From Bacillota bacterium (GTDB lineage: Bacteria; Bacillota; UBA4882; UBA8346), in NCBI GenBank assembly GCA_023429995.1, contig JAEZCE010000006.1, forward strand, positions 1-64,000: 64,000 bases of DNA, in the 5' to 3' direction. Position 1 is the first letter of the stretch. Each line of letters opens with the position of its first letter. The translations under genes were made by a program, and so were the position numbers. The notes beneath the pieces are model-generated. The model ran no database searches. It saw only the letters and a list, made by a program, of their open reading frames with translations, and had not been told where the DNA came from. Below, in pieces: positions 6,767 through 15,900 of the stretch.

Positions 6767-9532
6767 ATGATGCGTGTTTCCAGTAAGATGGTTTATACCA
6801 GTTTAACTTATAATATCATGAATTTGGAAGATGCAATCAATAATTCAACCGATCAAGCCAGTTCCGGTAAAAGAATCCTAAAGCCCTCGGATGATCCGGT
6901 CGGTACGACCAGGGCTATGAAATACCGTACTCAAAACACGGAAATCCTGAAATATACGGACAATGTGAATGCGGCTTCCAGCTTGCTCGGTGCTGCGGAT
7001 ACCGCATGCAATGCCGTGGTTGATAATTTGCAGCGGGTGAGGGAACTCATTGTCGAAGGCGCCAACAGTACCAATAACGATTTGGACTGGGAGGCAATGG
7101 CTACTGAGGTTGATCAGATTAAAGCCGGACTGATGGATCTGGCCAATACTTCGATGGGGGATCGCTATATTTTTGCCGGTGAAAAATATACCGATAGAGC
7201 CTATACATTAAGAGCCAATGTTGCCGGGAACATTAGAAATTTGACCATGAGCCCCATCGTGGTCGACGCCCAAAACAATGAATTTAAGATCAAATTGGAC
7301 GAAAATCCAACCCAGACGATTACCTTATCGCCAAAAACTTATGATGGATCCGTCGGCCATCAATTGAACGATCTTGCCAATGATATCCAAGCCCAGCTCA
7401 ATAATGCGGACTTTAAGCCTCCGGTATATGTAAAAATCAATACCAATAACCAAATATCTTTTTATTCCGGTGTCAAACCCGATGATGGGGTTGCTCATAC
7501 CGTTGTGTTGAAAGACGGACCCGCCATTAAGAATATTGGGAAAATCAAAAGCGCGACTCCGACCAAAGTTCAGATGGATACCGCTTTGGAGAGTGTTGCG
7601 CCTGATTATTACCGGGGATGGAGAATTCGAATTGCCGGTGGTACCGGGGTTGGCGAAGTCAATACCATCACTTCCTACAATCCGGAAAAACAAATCGCCG
7701 AAGTGGCGATTCCATGGCTAAAAGACCCGGATAGAACGTCCACTTACGAGTTGATTCCACCCTTGAACGGGCAAGCGGATGCCGTTCCCGGAGGGAAAAT
7801 TACTTTGCCGGCCCATGGTCAAACTGCGCCGCTGGATGATTTTTATACCGGCATGACCATTAATATCGAAGATAGTATCGGGCGTACCGAGTCGCACCAA
7901 ATTACCGGTTATTCCAATGCCACCGGGGAAATTACGGTTGAACCCGAGGCGTTTGTCTTGACTGGTCCGGTGACTTATACGATTTTGCCGGCGAGCAAGG
8001 GGGATGCGATTACGCACGATCCTTCCGGTTCATCAATTCAGCTGGCAAGCAATTCCAGTGAATTTAAGGATTTTTATAAAGGTTCCGCGATTACGGTTAC
8101 CTTTTTGGACGGCTCAACGGAAACACGGCAAATTACCGGCTATGACCAGGCCAGTAAGATTGCCACAGTTGATCACCCGTGGGGGAAGACCTTTGACAGG
8201 TGGGCCCGATATTCGATTTCAGACACGACTTTGACCCAGTTGGGTTTTCAAAATCAGGATACCACCCGGGAAATTATCGGCAATCCCATTGCGGATATGA
8301 CCAAAGTTCTCGGGCGTTATCCGGTGCGGAATGATGTTGCTGCGGTCGATGGGACGACAGTCACTTTGAACCCGCTGGATAACAATGATCAGGCCGATTT
8401 TTACAAAAATTGGACCATAACCATAACGGAAGGACCGGGCGCCGGGCAAAGCCAGGTAATTACCTCCTCCAATCAGAATTTGGTCACTGTCGGCGGTCTA
8501 TGGGATCCGCCTCTGGCCGAGAATTCGAAATATGCGATCCGGCCACCCTTGATTGGCGGGGTAACCGCGGCGGCAAACAACGGGCCACCCCCAAATTTGC
8601 AGTTGGACGGAAATTCCAGCGTAATCAAAGATTTTTATAAAGGGATGACGGTAACGATCACCGGAGGGAAGGGAGCAGGACAAACCCGGACCATCGAAAC
8701 TTATGACCCGGTTACCAAAGAGGTTACTTTGGATAAGGATTGGGAAAACCCCTTGCCGGACATGAGTTCGTCTTACGCCATTGATGGCGCTTCCGATGTT
8801 GCCGGCGATAGTAAATTCATTATCACGGTCGGGATTGATAAGCCTCAGGAAATTAGTTTGGATGGAGGCGATTTCACCCCAGCCCAGTTGGCCCGGAACA
8901 TTCAGGACCGTATCAATGAGCGGGGCGGGCATTATGCCAATGTCCGGGTGGGGTTGACTTCCGATAAACGGTTAAAATTTGTTTACCATGATCCGGATTT
9001 GAATGACAGCGATTCACCGCTTCCGATCAAACTGAATTCGGGTTCAAAAGCGGATGTTTTACCGGATATGGGCTTTTCGAACGGGACTTATTCCGAGTCG
9101 ATCGAACCCAATTTTGAGGGTAATTGCAGTGAAATCAATTATGAAGTGAATTTCGGCGTTAAAATCCGGGTCAATATTTCCGGAGACGGCTTGTTTGATC
9201 CGATTTTTCAACATCTATCGGAAACCAGTATCAATTTAAGAGGGGCCAATACCAAAGCGCTGTCCGAAAAGGATTTGACTCACATCACCGACGATATTGA
9301 TAATATTTTAATCACCCAGGGAGAAATCGGGGCCAAGGTGAACCGTTTGAATCATAGTATTGATCGTTTTAACGGTTTATCCGATAATATTACCAAACTC
9401 CAAAGTGATGTTGAGGATGTCGACATTTCCAGGATGATTAGTCAGTTTACAATGCAAAAAACGGCTTATCAGGCAGCTTTGCAGGTAGGAGGCCAGATTT
9501 TACCGATCTCTTTATTGAATTATCTGAAATAA
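6767..9532 (+). CDS. flgL: FlgL, hook-filament junction protein 3, greatly enlarged
   Basis: FlgL is the second junction protein, bridging FlgK and flagellin. The N-terminal flagellin-like domain is plain (MVYTSLTYNIMNLEDAINNSTDQASSGKRILKPSDDP, then the AANSLLGAADTA-type helix). The C-terminal helix (SDVEDVDISRMISQFTMQKTAYQAALQVGGQI) is also canonical. At 921 residues it is about three times the length of Bacillus FlgL. The extra mass is a surface-exposed insertion between about residues 260 and 830 that includes five tandem units (see the repeat entry) and a final flagellin-type beta part. Start ATG at 6767, or the adjacent ATG at 6770, follows AAGGAGGG. The insertion should project from the filament base. 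Confidence 0.92.
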   Translation: MMRVSSKMVYTSLTYNIMNLEDAINNSTDQASSGKRILKPSDDPVGTTRAMKYRTQNTEILKYTDNVNAASSLLGAADTACNAVVDNLQRVRELIVEGANSTNNDLDWEAMATEVDQIKAGLMDLANTSMGDRYIFAGEKYTDRAYTLRANVAGNIRNLTMSPIVVDAQNNEFKIKLDENPTQTITLSPKTYDGSVGHQLNDLANDIQAQLNNADFKPPVYVKINTNNQISFYSGVKPDDGVAHTVVLKDGPAIKNIGKIKSATPTKVQMDTALESVAPDYYRGWRIRIAGGTGVGEVNTITSYNPEKQIAEVAIPWLKDPDRTSTYELIPPLNGQADAVPGGKITLPAHGQTAPLDDFYTGMTINIEDSIGRTESHQITGYSNATGEITVEPEAFVLTGPVTYTILPASKGDAITHDPSGSSIQLASNSSEFKDFYKGSAITVTFLDGSTETRQITGYDQASKIATVDHPWGKTFDRWARYSISDTTLTQLGFQNQDTTREIIGNPIADMTKVLGRYPVRNDVAAVDGTTVTLNPLDNNDQADFYKNWTITITEGPGAGQSQVITSSNQNLVTVGGLWDPPLAENSKYAIRPPLIGGVTAAANNGPPPNLQLDGNSSVIKDFYKGMTVTITGGKGAGQTRTIETYDPVTKEVTLDKDWENPLPDMSSSYAIDGASDVAGDSKFIITVGIDKPQEISLDGGDFTPAQLARNIQDRINERGGHYANVRVGLTSDKRLKFVYHDPDLNDSDSPLPIKLNSGSKADVLPDMGFSNGTYSESIEPNFEGNCSEINYEVNFGVKIRVNISGDGLFDPIFQHLSETSINLRGANTKALSEKDLTHITDDIDNILITQGEIGAKVNRLNHSIDRFNGLSDNITKLQSDVEDVDISRMISQFTMQKTAYQAALQVGGQILPISLLNYLK
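7560..8790 (+). repeat. Five tandem protein repeats inside flgL
   Basis: Five diverged units begin near 7605, 7838, 8068, 8396 and 8630. Each encodes a pattern close to FYKGMTVTITGGKGAGQTRT, then ITGYD, then a VD..W strand and a Y.I strand. Units are about 75-110 codons apart. Similar GTGAGQTR.I..Y units are familiar from phage tail and tail-spike proteins. They are diverged at DNA level, so the array is old rather than a recent expansion. Confidence 0.75.
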
Positions 9533-9633
9533 TAAAGATTGAATCATTGGAGAGGGAGCGCGCGTAAGCGCCAAGGCCCGCAAACGCACAGGAAATACAG
9601 TTGAAAAAAGTCGTCTGGGAAAGGGCTGACAGG

Positions 9634-10092
9634 ATGAAAATCGCGACAAAGTTTTTTGGATCGATCGAGGTTGAAGAAAAAGATCTCATCACCTTTGGTC
9701 ATGGTATTCCGGGATTTGAAGAATTTCATCGCTATATGATTCGAAAGTATAGGGACCAATCTCCGTTTTTGGTGTTGCAATCCGTGGAAAAGACGGATTT
9801 GGCTTTTATTTTGATTGAGTTGGAGCAAATCGTCCCGGGGTATTCCATCGATTTAAGCGACGAGATTGTCGAAGAATTAAAACTGTCCGCGCCTGAGGAA
9901 GCCGTGGTCCGGGTTATCGTCACTTTACCGGAGGATGTTCAACAGGCCACCGTCAATCTGGCGGCTCCGATCGTGATTAATTTTAAAACCGGTTTGGCCA
10001 AACAAATCATTTTGAATAATCCGGAATATAGCTTAAAACATCCCCTGTTTGCGGCGGCTGGTGAAAAGGAGGTCCTTCAAGCAGCGCCTTAA
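9634..10092 (+). CDS. fliW: FliW, flagellin-binding assembly factor
   Basis: FliW binds flagellin and, when free, sequesters CsrA, so flagellin translation follows secretion. I use ATG at 9634 (MKIATKFFGSIEVEEKDLI) because family members begin exactly so; an in-frame TTG at 9601 only adds an unlikely 11-residue extension. Hallmarks are FGHGIPGFEEFHRY, a hydrophobic strand with FLVLQSVEKTDLAFILI, and NLAAPIVINFKTGLAKQIIL. The product is 152 residues, normal for FliW. It precedes csrA and hag, giving the complete FliW-CsrA-flagellin switch in one place. Confidence 0.9.
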   Translation: MKIATKFFGSIEVEEKDLITFGHGIPGFEEFHRYMIRKYRDQSPFLVLQSVEKTDLAFILIELEQIVPGYSIDLSDEIVEELKLSAPEEAVVRVIVTLPEDVQQATVNLAAPIVINFKTGLAKQIILNNPEYSLKHPLFAAAGEKEVLQAAP

Positions 10093-10227
10093 GAGAATGA
10101 GTAAAATCAGCATTCTTTTCATAAAATAAAAGGGATTTTCTGACTTTCGGAGAAATTAAAATGTAGTTTAGGTTGTTGATTTCTACAAGAGGCGGCGTTT
10201 GATTACGAAGGTTCAAGGAGGATCCCG

Positions 10228-10452
10228 ATGCTCGTTTTGACCAGAAAGCTTAATGAAAGCATAATGGTAGGCGATGATGTTAAAATAACCATTGTTGATG
10301 TCAAGGGTGATCAAGTAAAATTGGGGATCACAGCTCCAAGGCAGATAACGGTTCATCGTGAGGAAGTATACCGGGAAATCCAAAAAGAAAACCAGCTGGC
10401 AACCAGTGGGAAACCCAATCTTGATAGCTTGGAAAAATTACTGAAAAAATAG
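10228..10452 (+). CDS. csrA: CsrA, RNA-binding translational repressor
   Basis: CsrA is a small dimeric beta-protein that binds GGA motifs in mRNA leaders; in Bacillus it represses flagellin translation. The 74-residue sequence begins MLVLTRKLNESIMVGDDVKI and has VKGDQVKLGITAPRQITVHREEVY, the family signature, with the conserved RNA-contact residues L4, R6 and the VHREE stretch. AAGGAGGATCCC precedes ATG. The target flagellin leader is immediately downstream and shows two candidate sites (10653-10666 and 10677-10686). Confidence 0.94.
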   Translation: MLVLTRKLNESIMVGDDVKITIVDVKGDQVKLGITAPRQITVHREEVYREIQKENQLATSGKPNLDSLEKLLKK

Positions 10453-10471
10453 ACCTTTAGAAAATTTTTAC

Positions 10472-10499
10472 TAAAGTTTTTAGGGCTTTATTACGATAT
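10472..10499 (+). promoter_or_regulatory. Candidate sigma-28 promoter for flagellin
   Basis: TAAA at 10472-10475, a 16-base spacer and TACGATAT at 10492-10499 resemble the SigD/FliA consensus TAAA-N15-GCCGATAT, with two mismatches in the -10 box. It would give a leader of about 185 bases. A weak 6-bp stem CTTTAG/CTAAAG followed by T residues (10455-10481) overlaps it and could end csrA transcripts. Confidence 0.5.
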
Positions 10500-10541
10500 C
10501 TAATATAGAAATCAATATAGGATGCGTTTAAAGCATCACCC

Positions 10542-10645
10542 GTGATATTAAAAATTTCAGGTTGAGCCGTTAATATCACCGGCGATGGTTTAACAGCCAT
10601 CGACCCTTGCGCTTCTAAGGGACGGCCGACTTAGAGGCAATAGGG
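10542..10645 (+). promoter_or_regulatory. Structured 5' leader of flagellin mRNA
   Basis: Three hairpins are visible in order. GTGATATTAA (10542-10551) pairs perfectly with TTAATATCAC (10570-10579). CGATGG (10583-10588) pairs with CCATCG (10597-10602). A longer interrupted stem runs from CCCTTGC and TTCTAAG (10604-10619) to CTTAGA, GCAA and GGG (10630-10645). I do not recognise a known riboswitch class. Confidence 0.6.
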
Positions 10646-10652
10646 AAATAAA

Positions 10653-10686
10653 GGGTATGGATACCCTAAAAAATTTCAAGGAGGAC
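10653..10686 (+). promoter_or_regulatory. Two candidate CsrA-binding sites in the hag leader
   Basis: GGGTATGGATACCC (10653-10666) folds into a hairpin with GGA in its loop, the preferred CsrA context. Only 10 bases on, CAAGGAGGAC (10677-10686) is both the Shine-Dalgarno sequence and a second GGA site. This two-site layout matches the known hag leader of Bacillus subtilis, where CsrA blocks ribosome access. Binding itself is inferred. Confidence 0.65.
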
Positions 10687-10694
10687 AAAAGTTT

Positions 10695-12290
10695 ATGATT
10701 ATTAATCACAATTTACCCGCTTTAAATGCGCTGCGTAACTTGAACGGAAACGACAAACTCCATTCAACAGCAGCAGAAAAACTGTCTTCAGGTCTCCGGA
10801 TTAACCGGGCCGCTGATGACGCCGCAGGTCTGGCAATATCCCAGAGCATGCAGAGCCAAATCGAAGGTTTGGATCAAGCCACCCGGAATGCGCAAGATGC
10901 GACTTCGTTAATTCAGACCGCTGACGGTGCTTTAAATGAATCTCAATCCATCCTGATCCGTATGAGAGACTTGGCGGTACAGGCTGCCAACTCGACCTAC
11001 ACTGATAATGACCGTACTTCCATGCAACAGGAAGTTAATCAGTTAAAGGATGAATTGGACCGTATCGGTAATACGACTGCATTTAACAACAAGATTCTGC
11101 TTGATGGTTCTTCGGCTGCCGTATCATCGTCAAACGATGCCAACACGAAGATCTTTATGCGGGGCGCCATTCAGGAAAAGGGTGTTTCTTCAGCCGGTAC
11201 CTACAAAATCGATGTCAGCGTGAGAGCGGCTGGTACTGCCCAAGTTCAACAGTCCAACATCATGACCAATAAAAATACCGGACTCACCGCCACCGGTAAC
11301 ACCCAATTGAAAGATATCGCCAACTTCTATGATGCCGGCGGAAAATTCTTAGTAGAAAATCCGCAAAACATCTCCTTGGTTGAAGGCGACGGCAAAGGCA
11401 CCACGATTACCCTCAACGGTGACGATACTTTGAACGAAGTTGCCACCAAATTTGCAGGCGCCATCTCCAAAGGCCTCGGCCAGAGTGTAATCGATGGTGT
11501 ATCCAGTAATGCGGCAAAAATGGGACAGTATAATACGACTAAAGGTTCCGGCGTAAGAGCCGTTTCCGGCGTGTTCGTATTAAGCAGCGCCAAAGCTGGT
11601 GAAGACGGTAAGATTAGCGCGGTCGGCGATGCCCAACTCGTTAAAGCCTTTGGTTTTAATCAGTTCGGTGAAGTCAATGACGTTGTCTATTCCGTATCCG
11701 TAACCAATGCTGCAACCGGTTCCGGACTTGCAACGGGAGTGGCTGTTGAAGGCAACAACATCATCGGTTTGGTTCACAAGAATGTTGATGTTCAAATCGG
11801 TGGTAGTACTGCTCAAAAAGCCATATATAATGAATCCGAAGGTAAATTTACCGTCGGTTCCGGCGATACTCAGTCAACTTATGTGCACTTGGTTGATAAC
11901 ACCCAGGTGTTCCAGATTGGCGCCAATGAATTGCAAAACATGACTGCGGCTATCGGCGACATGCGCGCTTCTTCATTAGGAGTCGATAAAATTTTACTTA
12001 CCGATATTTCATCGGCAGGTAAAGCGATTACCACTCTTGATTCGGCAAACAGCCGTATTTCGGCTCAACGCGCAGCGCTCGGTGCTTATCAGAACCGCTT
12101 GTCCCATACTATGACCAACTTGGGAGTAACACAAGAGAACTTGACGGCATCACAATCCCAGATCAAGGATGTAGATATGGCGCAAGAGATGACCAACTAC
12201 AGCAAACTGGGTATTCTTACACAGACTGCAAATGCTATGTTGGCCCAATCCAACCAGACTCCGCAACAAGTTCTGCAATTATTACGGTAA
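10695..12290 (+). CDS. hag: Flagellin
   Basis: This is the filament subunit. The N-terminal D0/D1 region (MIINHNLPALNALRNLNG through KLSSGLRINRAADDAAGLAIS) and the C-terminal D1/D0 region (ANSRISAQRAALGAYQNRLSHTMTNL through MLAQSNQTPQQVLQLLR) are fully conserved. The 531-residue length leaves a central variable region of about 270 residues (about 140-440), larger than that of Bacillus Hag and rich in Ser, Thr, Asn and Gly, so it offers many acceptor sites for the legionaminic acid glycosylation encoded just downstream. Translation is probably controlled by CsrA/FliW and transcription by sigma-28. A strong terminator follows. Confidence 0.97.
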   Translation: MIINHNLPALNALRNLNGNDKLHSTAAEKLSSGLRINRAADDAAGLAISQSMQSQIEGLDQATRNAQDATSLIQTADGALNESQSILIRMRDLAVQAANSTYTDNDRTSMQQEVNQLKDELDRIGNTTAFNNKILLDGSSAAVSSSNDANTKIFMRGAIQEKGVSSAGTYKIDVSVRAAGTAQVQQSNIMTNKNTGLTATGNTQLKDIANFYDAGGKFLVENPQNISLVEGDGKGTTITLNGDDTLNEVATKFAGAISKGLGQSVIDGVSSNAAKMGQYNTTKGSGVRAVSGVFVLSSAKAGEDGKISAVGDAQLVKAFGFNQFGEVNDVVYSVSVTNAATGSGLATGVAVEGNNIIGLVHKNVDVQIGGSTAQKAIYNESEGKFTVGSGDTQSTYVHLVDNTQVFQIGANELQNMTAAIGDMRASSLGVDKILLTDISSAGKAITTLDSANSRISAQRAALGAYQNRLSHTMTNLGVTQENLTASQSQIKDVDMAQEMTNYSKLGILTQTANAMLAQSNQTPQQVLQLLR

Positions 12291-12301
12291 TGAATTCACC
12301 T

Positions 12302-12329
12302 AAAAGCCCTTCTTCGGAAGGGCTTTTTT
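12302..12329 (+). terminator. Flagellin terminator
   Basis: AAAAGCCCTTC (12302-12312), loop TTCG, GAAGGGCTTTT (12317-12327) and a T run to 12329. This is an 11-bp stem with a stable tetraloop. Confidence 0.95.
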
Positions 12330-12452
12330 GATGCCTTTTTTATCGCAAACAGAATCACCCCTAACCCGAACAAGTCGGAAATCTACAAAGAACCAAAAGT
12401 TACATCCGACAATTTTCTTTCTGAAAAAGCAAGAATTTTGAGGGTTAGAACC

Positions 12453-12479
12453 TAAAGGATAATGGAGAATTGCCGATTA
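12453..12479 (+). promoter_or_regulatory. Sigma-28 promoter of the glycosylation operon
   Basis: TAAA (12453-12456), exactly 15 bases, then GCCGATTA (12472-12479) is nearly identical to the SigD/FliA consensus. It lies 104 bases before the next gene, in the 253-base gap after the flagellin terminator. The rest of that gap shows nothing else I can identify. Confidence 0.8.
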
Positions 12480-12582
12480 CAATATTAAATGCCGGCAACG
12501 GCAGGGACGGAATTTTAACGGGAAGCGACTTTTCAAAATAAATCCTTTTTGATACCGGGCGAGAACAGAGGAGGAAAGCAGA

Positions 12583-12933
12583 ATGACGCAGGAAGAATTG
12601 GATCAAACGATTGCCGCTTATGATCAATATCTACAGCGGATGTCTTCGGCGGCTGAACATTTTTGCGAAGATTTAGTGGAAAGCAATTACCAGGAAATCA
12701 GCGGCGTCTTACCGGCGCTGGTTGAGGGATTGGCTTGGATTAACGAGAGTGTAGAAAAATTTGCAAAACTGGAGTATATTGGGAAGGAAGAAGTGAGCGC
12801 GTTTCGGGAGTTCCTTAAAAATCTTTATGAGGCCCTCCAAAATAAGGACTATGTTTTGGTTCATGATTTGTGTGAGTTTGAGCTGGTATCCCTCTTGGAA
12901 CGAATTCGTATTTCCGGGGCAGAATTAAACTAA
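12583..12933 (+). CDS. Small helical protein upstream of Maf, unknown function
   Basis: I do not recognise this 116-residue product. It is acidic, has no signal or membrane segment and is predicted to be nearly all helical (LDQTIAAYDQYLQRMSSAAEHF, then VEGLAWINESVEKFAKLEYI, then FLKNLYEALQNKDYVLVHDL), the build of a small chaperone or adaptor such as FliS, FliT or FlgN. It has an AGAGGAGGAAAG ribosome binding site, is the first gene after the sigma-28 promoter and lies 15 bases before the Maf gene. A role in holding flagellin or Maf is inference from position only. Confidence 0.7.
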   Translation: MTQEELDQTIAAYDQYLQRMSSAAEHFCEDLVESNYQEISGVLPALVEGLAWINESVEKFAKLEYIGKEEVSAFREFLKNLYEALQNKDYVLVHDLCEFELVSLLERIRISGAELN

Positions 12934-12948
12934 AGGGTGATCCTGATG

Positions 12949-15900
12949 ATGTATCAAGAAAATGTGAATTTGGTAAAAAGAAGATTTCCCTACCTGAAGT
13001 TGAACGGCAATATACATTCTTCAGGAACGGACATCGACATCCATCTTACCGTCAGCCGGAGCAAGACAGGATTGCCCGTTGCTCAAGTGACCCGGAATAA
13101 CCACCGGGTCTTTTTGAATAGTTCCTACGACCCGGAACTCGATGCCGGGCGCTGGATACAGCATAATTTGGATTCTAAGGCCGGTCACCTCATTCTCTGC
13201 GGCGCGGGTTTTTTTTATCATGCCAAAGCCTTATTGGATTCAGGGCAGATCCAAAAGTTAGTGATCTATGAACCGAGTCCCCGTATTCTCGAAACCGCCA
13301 TGCATGAAATTGATCTGGCCCCGCTCTTTCAATACGATAATTTCCTGTTGTTGACGGGTATGGACTATAATGAGATGATTCCGGCGGCGCTGGGTTTTTT
13401 CAACAATGGCATGATTTATACCACGACGGATATTCAGTTTAAAACCTTAACCGCTTATCAGGAACTCTTTGCGGAGGAAATCCATTTTTTTCAAGAGAAA
13501 TTACGGGAATATCTAAGATTGGTTCAAATGAACCTATCGACCACCGATGCTTATGCCAAACAATGGCTCTCGAATGCGTTTGCTACATTTCCCAACGCGG
13601 TCAATTCGCCGGTAATCCGCCATTATTTCGGGCAATTTAAAAATATCCCGGCGATTGTGGTGTCGGCTGGACCCTCTCTTGAGAAAAATATTCATTTGAT
13701 CAATGGAATTAAGGAAAATGCGGTCGTGATTTGCGCCGGGTCCAGTATCCGGGCGATGAAACACAACGGAGTTTCACCTCACTTTTTAGTGGCAATCGAT
13801 GGTCATCAAATCAATAATCAAGTTTATGGCGACTTGGATTTATCCGATATTTACCTGGTTTACAATTTCCGCTTTTGGCACGAAACAGCCAGTAATTTTC
13901 GGGGCCGGAAAATTTTGATGAAAGTCGATGCCGAAAGTCTGCCGGAACTTTTTATTACCCAAAATGGCGGTTATGAAATCGGTTCTTTAAAAAGCGGCTT
14001 TTCCGTATCTCATACCGCACTGCATCTGGCGCATCAATTGGGTTGCGATCCTATTATCCTTATCGGGCAGGATTTGGCATACGCTCCAACCAAACGTTAT
14101 GCCGATGGACAAATTTCATCTTCCCAGAAACATTTCAAGGAGGGGGAGATCCCCCCGAACTGTTTTTATACCAAGGATATTTATGGGCAGGACATTTTAA
14201 CCGATTACGAACTGGATAGTTTCCGGATGTTGTTGGAACGGATGATCGAAACTTCGTATCAGGGAAAAGTCGATATCATCAACGCCACGGAAGGCGGTAT
14301 CCACATTCAAGGCGCCAACGACCGGAAATTGGCTGAAGTGATCGCTGAATACTGCCGGAAGGAACAGCACATCTCGGCCCGCCTGAACACTTGCTATGAA
14401 TCGGGTTTAAAAGAGATTAAGGCCCATAAGATTGATCCGCGGGACTACTGTTCAAAATTGCAAACCGTCACCAACCGGGCCATCATTAAAATGGCCGAGT
14501 TGATTGATGCATTACAAGCCTTACGGAAACGCAATTTTAGCAGCAAGTTTGTTCCGGGTGAACTGGATCCAGCACTTGATAAAATCACCGCTGCCTATGA
14601 TCAAGCATTAAATTATAAAGAGTATCATGTTTTATTAAAAGACATTCAGTCAACTGCGCTTTCAGTGAATAAAGCCCGTTTAAGCGAGATGGATGATATC
14701 ACCAATCAAGAAGAATATGACCGCAAACTGCAGATTTATCTGAATATCATTGCCGATACGCAAAAAGCCTTGGAATTTGTGATGGAATGTATTACCAAAG
14801 TGCTTAATACCCAGAATACTCCGGAAAGGCTTTCCTTGGTTAGAAACGATGAACGGATATCCGATATCGATATCGGGGTAGCGGAAAAACAAATCAAACA
14901 GCGAACCGGTTTGCGCCAATTAGAACGGAATTTGGAAAATCTTCTGCTGAAAGAGAATTCATCCCGACGCGGAATTTACTTATATTTATATGGAGCGCTT
15001 TTCCATCACATAGGCCAGACTTCCAGAGCCGTTGATGTTCTGGAAGAAGCTGTCAAGACCGATCCGGCGCAGGTTAAGGCCTATTTTATATTGCACCAAA
15101 TATACTATCGGAATCGCAATTACACTAAAGCGCTGGAATCCTTAAGCCATTGCATACAACTTAATTTTAAAACATATTATTGCAGCAAAATGCAACTGAA
15201 AATTCACTACCAAACCCAAAATTGGGTGGCTGCAGGTAATTTGGCCACGGATTACGGGAGAAAAGATTTATTTTCCGGGAGCCGGTTCATAAAACTGATC
15301 AAAATTGAATGCCTTTGCCGGTTGGGGCTTAGGGATGAGGCTCAAAAGCTCTTTCAACAATACCTGGCTCAACATAAAATCGGTTCCAAACTTAAACAAC
15401 AGCTTCAAGAGTTATTCAAGGGTAAGGACCCCATGGAATACCGGCAATGTTATCAGAAAAACCGGGATTTTTTTGCCGGGACTTTCGGATTGAATTTACC
15501 GGAATATGAGGGTATCCAATATAAAGTATGCCGTTTTTTAAGTGGGGAATACGCTTATGATAACGGGACGGCTTATATTTTGTCCGGTATAAATCATACG
15601 GCGGAAATCGATATCCAATTATCTCCAGAAGATTGCCTGGCGATTTACAACACGGATAATTCCAAAATTTTTGAACATCTGGCGACGGTTTTGGAACAGA
15701 ATCCGGATGAGGGAGGAGGCAGGCAACTCAGAAAAATCCCCATTTATATCCTTGAAGATAATTTGGAGAATTGGTGTTTAATGGCCCAATTATTTGACTT
15801 CCGGAAACTCGGGGGTTGGGGAAACCTCCATTATTTTATTGCGCCTCACGGTGGGAGCGCGGAAATCTTTATGGCGGAAGATATACCCTGGCCTAGTTTA

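Noticed and set aside
7325..8932. Several long open frames on both strands inside flgL
   Set aside because: They are shadow frames of the repeat-rich flgL insertion, without ribosome binding sites.
10500..10694. c-di-GMP riboswitch in the flagellin leader
   Set aside because: The conserved core of class I or II aptamers is absent, although the leader is highly structured.
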